NCBI GenBank assembly: GCA_050944685.1
Contig: JBMNRP010000001.1
Span: forward strand, 62,001-126,000
Length of the DNA: 64,000 nt
DNA from: CADBRN01 sp050944685
Lineage (GTDB): Bacteria > Bacillota > Clostridia > Lachnospirales > Lachnospiraceae
Direction: 5' to 3'
Below the pieces are notes generated by a model. That model saw nothing but the letters and a program-made list of their open reading frames with translations. It had not been told where the DNA came from and ran no database searches. Both the position numbers and the translations under genes were made by a program. Positions 60,149-64,000 of this stretch are shown piece by piece (within the stretch, counting starts at the first letter, position 1; every line of letters starts with the position of its first letter).

Positions 60149-60592
60149 TCACCCGGGCAGGTTTTTTTCATTTTCCAGGGAGATGATCCGGTAATCGTTC
60201 CCCTTCTCCGGCTTCTTTTCGATGCGCACATGAACCGCTTCCGGCGGAATCAGTTCCGCGATCTGGTCCGCCCACTCCACAAGACAGACGCCCTCGCCGG
60301 AAAAATACTCCTCATATCCGATCTCTTCCATTTCCTCCGGCTCTTCGATCCGATAAACATCGAAATGATAAAGAGGAAGTCTCCCTCCCTCGTAGATCTG
60401 GAGAATGGTAAAGGTAGGGCTGTTCACAATCTCCTCAATGCCCAGCCCTTCGGCGAACCCTTTCGCGAACACCGTTTTCCCGGTTCCCAGCTCTCCGTCG
60501 AGCGTAATGAGACTTCCCGCCTCCGCCCGTCTGCCCAGTTCTCTACCCAGATCCATCGTCTCCTCCGGGCTGTGAGATTCGATTATTTTCAT
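60149..60592 (-). CDS. tsaE: tRNA t6A ATPase TsaE
   Basis: A 147-residue P-loop ATPase: Walker A GELGTGKTVFAKG, then NSPTFTILQIYEG and YHFDVYRIE, which define the family. The ATG at 60592 (AAGGA 7 bases upstream) is preferred to an upstream frame that runs into the cyclophilin gene on the other strand. First gene of tsaE-tsaB-rimI-punA. Confidence 0.94.
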   Translation of the reverse strand: MKIIESHSPEETMDLGRELGRRAEAGSLITLDGELGTGKTVFAKGFAEGLGIEEIVNSPTFTILQIYEGGRLPLYHFDVYRIEEPEEMEEIGYEEYFSGEGVCLVEWADQIAELIPPEAVHVRIEKKPEKGNDYRIISLENEKNLPG

Positions 60593-60622
60593 TCGGACAT
60601 CCTTCCTTCTCATTCCTGCCGG

Positions 60623-60651
60623 TTGTTTCCTCCGCGGACTTTGCGTATAAT
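60623..60651 (+). promoter_or_regulatory. Promoter of the cyclophilin gene
   Basis: TTGTTT (60623-60628), 17-base spacer, TATAAT (60646-60651). Confidence 0.65.
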
Positions 60652-60689
60652 AATCCGTAGATCTGGAATACACAAAAAGGAGAAAAACT

Positions 60690-61208
60690 ATGGCAAATCC
60701 TATTGTAACGATCACGATGGAAAATGGCGACGTCATGAAAGCGGAACTCTATCCCGATGTCGCGCCTAATACAGTCAACAACTTTATCAGCCTGATTCAG
60801 AAAAATTTCTATGACGGGCTGACCTTCCACCGCATCATCAAAGGCTTTATGCTTCAGGGCGGGGATCCGAACGGAAACGGCATGGGCGGTCCGGGATACT
60901 CAATCGCCGGAGAATTTACTTCCAACGGGTTTCAGAACGATCTCAGGCACACCGCCGGAGTACTTTCCATGGCCCGCACGATGGAGCCGGACTCCGCGGG
61001 AAGCCAGTTCTTTATCATGCATAAAGACGCGCCGTATCTGGACGGACAGTACGCAGCATTCGGAAAAATCACCGAGGGGATGGATATCGTCGACAAACTC
61101 GCGCAGTCCGAAACCGACTACTCCGACCGTCCGGTCACGCCTGTCGTCATCCGCACCATGACCGTCGATACGCAGGGAGTCGATTATCCGGAACCGGAAA
61201 AAATGTAA
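60690..61208 (+). CDS. Cyclophilin-type peptidyl-prolyl isomerase
   Basis: A 172-residue cytosolic cyclophilin. YDGLTFHRIIKGFMLQGGDP contains the catalytic Arg and Phe; AGSQFFIMHKDAPYLDG is the second family motif. No signal peptide. It speeds proline isomerisation during folding. AAAGGAG precedes the ATG. Convergent with the YigZ gene, 12 bases apart. Confidence 0.96.
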   Translation: MANPIVTITMENGDVMKAELYPDVAPNTVNNFISLIQKNFYDGLTFHRIIKGFMLQGGDPNGNGMGGPGYSIAGEFTSNGFQNDLRHTAGVLSMARTMEPDSAGSQFFIMHKDAPYLDGQYAAFGKITEGMDIVDKLAQSETDYSDRPVTPVVIRTMTVDTQGVDYPEPEKM

Positions 61209-61220
61209 TCCGGCTTCTTT

Positions 61221-61889
61221 TTACCGAGAAATCCGTTCATATCGAAACTGATTTCCGTCCGGCGAATAAAAAACCGTGCCCTCTTCCTCGCAGGCGGCGC
61301 GTCCTCCCGTCGACTCCGCAATCTTTTTCAGAAAAGCATCCGCGGATTCATCCGGGAGGATAATCCGGTAGGTGACATCTGCCTCATATTCGGTCTCCAG
61401 CACCGGGATGCCGTTCTCCGAGAGGAGATACGCCGCCCTCCCGGAATCCGAATAATTCGTCTTCAGGCGGGCGAGCACTCCCGGCCTTTTTTCTACCAGA
61501 GTGCTGCCTTCGAGCGCCTCCCTCGCCGCGGCGCCGTAGCACCGGACGAGTCCTCCCGTTCCCAGCAGCGTTCCGCCAAAATAACGCGTGACCACAATCG
61601 CCGCATTGGTCAGCTCTTCTCCCTGCAGCACGGCGAGGATCGGGCGCCCCGCCGTCCCCTGAGGCTCTCCGTCGTCCGAGGACCTGATCAGGCTCTGATC
61701 CCGCCCGATGATCCAGGCGAAACAGTGATGCCTCGCATCATAATACTTTTTCCGGACTTCCTCGACAAAAGCAAGCGCATCCTCCTCGGTCTCCACGTGA
61801 CGGCTCTCGCCGAGGAATCTCGACTTCTTCTCGACCACCTCGGAAAGACCGCCCTCTTCAATTGTCCTGTACGCTTTTCTTCCGGTCAT
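61221..61889 (-). CDS. YigZ/IMPACT family protein (UPF0029)
   Basis: A 222-residue protein with the IMPACT N-terminal domain (KKSRFLGESRHV; ARHHCFAWIIG; SSDDGEPQGTAGRPIL; GTLLGTGGLVRCY) and a C-terminal DUF1949 ferredoxin-like domain. The bacterial role is unsettled. The ATG at 61889 (GAGAGGTG upstream) is chosen over a GTG three codons earlier. Confidence 0.92.
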   Translation of the reverse strand: MTGRKAYRTIEEGGLSEVVEKKSRFLGESRHVETEEDALAFVEEVRKKYYDARHHCFAWIIGRDQSLIRSSDDGEPQGTAGRPILAVLQGEELTNAAIVVTRYFGGTLLGTGGLVRCYGAAAREALEGSTLVEKRPGVLARLKTNYSDSGRAAYLLSENGIPVLETEYEADVTYRIILPDESADAFLKKIAESTGGRAACEEEGTVFYSPDGNQFRYERISR

Positions 61890-62003
61890 CCGCTTCACCT
61901 CTCACGCGCGGAAATAACCGGAAAGCTGTCCGCACCGCCCTTCCGCGCTTATCTTTCAGTCAGTTCAGTGTAGCACATCACACTTTATTTTGCCATGTCC
62001 TTC

Positions 62004-62012
62004 TGTTATAAT
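62004..62012 (+). promoter_or_regulatory. Extended -10 promoter of the PBP gene
   Basis: TGTTATAAT (62004-62012) is an extended -10 with consensus TATAAT; the -35 region is poor. Confidence 0.55.
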
Positions 62013-62050
62013 GTAACGTGTATTTTTATGTGACTTCAGGAGGCAAATGT

Positions 62051-64000
62051 ATGAATTTTGGCCCATCCGGTGTAATGGATGAGAGGGACGAACTGAATTC
62101 GACCGGCGCAATGGCCGGAAACCGCGCCGGGGTCATCGCCCTGCGCATCTTTCTCATTGCCCTCATCGCATTTTTCACCGCGGTGATCTGCCTGCTCTCC
62201 GGCGCCTATCACGGCGTAATCGACGGCGCTCCGGATATTTCGGACGTCAATATCATGTCGGCCGGTTATGCTACCTTCGTGTATGATTCGGACAATCAGG
62301 AGATCCAGAAGCTGAGTTCCGCCTCGGGAAACCGTGTTTCCGTATCCATCTCCGATATTCCGGAGGACATGCAGCACGCCATCGTGGCGATCGAGGATTC
62401 CCGGTTTTACCAGCACAACGGCGTTGACCCCCGCGGTATGATGCGCGCGTTGATAGTGGCCATCCAGAGTGGTTTCGAGAGAACGGAGGGAGCGAGTACC
62501 ATCACGCAGCAGCTCCTGAAAAATAACGTTTTCACCGATTTCACAAAAGAGACGCGGACAGAACGGATCAAACGGAAACTGCAGGAGCAGTATCTGGCGG
62601 TCGAGCTGGAGAAATCGCTGAATGAGAAGGGCGAAAACGCAAAGGAAGTGATTCTGGAAAATTACCTGAACACGGTCAACTTCGGCGCGGGCTCCTACGG
62701 CGTTCAGACCGCCGCGCGGACGTATCTGAACAAGGACTGCAAGGATCTGACTCTCTCGGAGTGCGCCGTTCTCGCGGCGATTCCCCAGAACCCGAGCAAA
62801 TACAACCCGAAGACCCATCCGGAGAACAATGCGACCCGCGCGCACACGGTTCTGAAATACATGCTCGACCAGAAATACATCACAAAAAGCGAGTATGACG
62901 AGGCTCTCACGGACGATGTATATTCACGAATCGCCCAGAATTACAGCGATTCGTCCGACACGGAAAATGTTTATTCCTATTTCGTCGATGAGCTGATCAG
63001 TCAGGTCAAAACGGACCTGATGAACCAGAAGGGCTATACGGAAGTTCAGGCAAACAATGCCATCTACAGCGGCGGTCTGAAGATCTACTCGACCCAGGAC
63101 AGCCGCATTCAGGCCATCATGGACGAAGAGTTCACAAATGACGAGAACTTCCCGCAGCGAAGTACGATCGCCCTGGACTGGGCACTGACCGTCGACCATG
63201 AAGACGGAACGCGGCAGAACTACAGCCGCGAGATGCTTCAGCAGTATTTCCGCGAAAGCGATTCTTCCTTCGATCTCCTGTTTGACACGCAGGAGGAGGC
63301 GCAGCAGGCAGTCGACCAGTACAAGGCGGCGATCCTGCAGGAGGGCGACACGATCGTCGCGGAGCGGACCAGCTTCATCCCGCAGCCTCAGGCGGCGATG
63401 ACGGTCATTGATCAGAAGACCGGGCAGGTGAAAGGAATCGAGGGCGGACGCGGAACGAAAACCGCCTCCCTTACCATGAACCGGGCGACGGATACCTACC
63501 GGCAGCCGGGTTCCACCTTCAAGATCCTCTCGACCTACGGTCCGGCTCTCAACGAAGGCGAAATCACGCTGGCGACGACGGTAGAGGACGAGCCCTACAA
63601 CTATTCCAACGGTCAGCCGGTGAAAAACGCGGACGGAAAATACCACGGCACCGTGACGATCCGCAAGGCGATTCAGAATTCCTACAATATCGTCGCGGTT
63701 AAAATTCTTACCCAGATCACGCCCCAGAAGGGATTTGATTATCTGGAAAAAATGGGCTTCTCGAAGCTGATCAACAGTACCGACTGGGATGTGATCCAGC
63801 CTCTTGCCCTCGGTGGAATCACGAACGGTGTCAGCAATCTGGAACTGACGGCCGCATACGCCTCGATCGCGAACAACGGCGTCTACATCGAGCCGATGTT
63901 CTACACGAAGGTCGTTGACCACGACGGAAACGTTCTGCTGGAGAACTCGCCCGTAACCACAAAAGTCTTCAAAGACAGCACCGCTTATCTTCTGACGAGC
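62051..64000 (+). CDS. Class A penicillin-binding protein (PBP1A-type), 3' end cut by window edge
   Basis: The first 650 codons of a bifunctional peptidoglycan synthase. A short cytoplasmic tail and one membrane helix (about 28-52) lead to the glycosyltransferase domain (IVAIEDSRFYQHNGVDPRG with the catalytic Glu; GASTITQQLLKN) and the transpeptidase domain (active Ser in QPGSTFKIL; SYN triad). The KTG motif is expected beyond the right edge. AGGAGG stands 7 bases before the ATG at 62051; another ATG four bases earlier is out of frame. Confidence 0.95.
   Translation, partial: MNFGPSGVMDERDELNSTGAMAGNRAGVIALRIFLIALIAFFTAVICLLSGAYHGVIDGAPDISDVNIMSAGYATFVYDSDNQEIQKLSSASGNRVSVSISDIPEDMQHAIVAIEDSRFYQHNGVDPRGMMRALIVAIQSGFERTEGASTITQQLLKNNVFTDFTKETRTERIKRKLQEQYLAVELEKSLNEKGENAKEVILENYLNTVNFGAGSYGVQTAARTYLNKDCKDLTLSECAVLAAIPQNPSKYNPKTHPENNATRAHTVLKYMLDQKYITKSEYDEALTDDVYSRIAQNYSDSSDTENVYSYFVDELISQVKTDLMNQKGYTEVQANNAIYSGGLKIYSTQDSRIQAIMDEEFTNDENFPQRSTIALDWALTVDHEDGTRQNYSREMLQQYFRESDSSFDLLFDTQEEAQQAVDQYKAAILQEGDTIVAERTSFIPQPQAAMTVIDQKTGQVKGIEGGRGTKTASLTMNRATDTYRQPGSTFKILSTYGPALNEGEITLATTVEDEPYNYSNGQPVKNADGKYHGTVTIRKAIQNSYNIVAVKILTQITPQKGFDYLEKMGFSKLINSTDWDVIQPLALGGITNGVSNLELTAAYASIANNGVYIEPMFYTKVVDHDGNVLLENSPVTTKVFKDSTAYLLTS

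Overview
The window reads as a chromosomal segment of an anaerobic, medium-to-high-GC member of the Clostridia, most likely Lachnospiraceae. This is judged from gene content, not from a search: DUF5721, DUF4250, DUF5648 and DUF2207/LemA proteins, a coenzyme-B12-dependent class II ribonucleotide reductase, an NADH:flavin oxidoreductase of the 2,4-dienoyl-CoA reductase type, CIRCE heat-shock operators, AGGAGG ribosome sites and sigma-A-type promoters. Most genes are chromosomal housekeeping genes. No insertion sequence, prophage, CRISPR array or rRNA was seen.

Layout. 1-3.3 kb (minus): the 5' three quarters of nadE (runs off the left edge), hslO (Hsp33), a SAM methyltransferase. 3.5-7.8 kb: a small redox module of iron alcohol dehydrogenase and old-yellow-enzyme-type reductase (minus) divergent from a cI/Xre-like regulator and a VOC protein (plus), with twin palindromes over the reductase promoter. 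7.8-9.5 kb: thiC behind a TPP riboswitch. 9.6-10.8 kb: an MFS transporter gene broken by one in-frame TAA. 10.8-15.7 kb: the riboflavin operon ribD-ribE-ribBA-ribH plus a HAD phosphatase, behind an FMN riboswitch. 16.0-19.8 kb: a secreted 5'-nucleotidase with DUF5648 repeats, and pepT. 20.5-23.6 kb: a 56-residue DUF4250 protein and clpB with a CIRCE operator.

23.7-28.5 kb (minus): purE-purM-purN-purD, then a cytidylate-kinase-like and a tandem-ACT protein. 28.5-36.7 kb (minus): pyrC-pyrF-pyrK-pyrD-pyrE, a small membrane protein, an HD-domain protein and an M29-like aminopeptidase. 36.8-42.2 kb: MATE transporter, Ig-like/NodB polysaccharide deacetylase, nrdJ with paired NrdR boxes. 42.3-48.5 kb: a Ser-rich membrane protein, a DUF5721 protein, htpG (with acidic insertions and a perfect CIRCE), and a fused FeoA-FeoB iron transporter. 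48.5-52.8 kb: an accessory-looking segment with a MATE-MarR operon and an ABC exporter, flanked by two related hairpin repeats whose stems covary. 52.8-64 kb: HAD hydrolase, DUF2207 + LemA, TrpB2-type tryptophan synthase beta, tRNA-Thr, purine nucleoside phosphorylase, rimI-tsaB-tsaE, cyclophilin, YigZ and the first 650 codons of a class A penicillin-binding protein (runs off the right edge).

How the parts work together: de novo purine and pyrimidine synthesis, salvage (PNP, secreted nucleotidase) and nrdJ cover nucleotide supply; nadE, rib and thi genes supply cofactors under riboswitch control; clpB, htpG and hslO form a proteostasis set, two of them predicted to be under HrcA. I did not find a clearly undescribed system. 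The points most worth testing are the HAD phosphatase as the missing riboflavin-pathway phosphatase, the ABC exporter under CsoR-like palindromes, the paired hairpin repeats around 48.5-52.8 kb, and the twin-operator redox module. All promoter, operator and start-codon calls were made by eye; no similarity search, folding or composition calculation was run.
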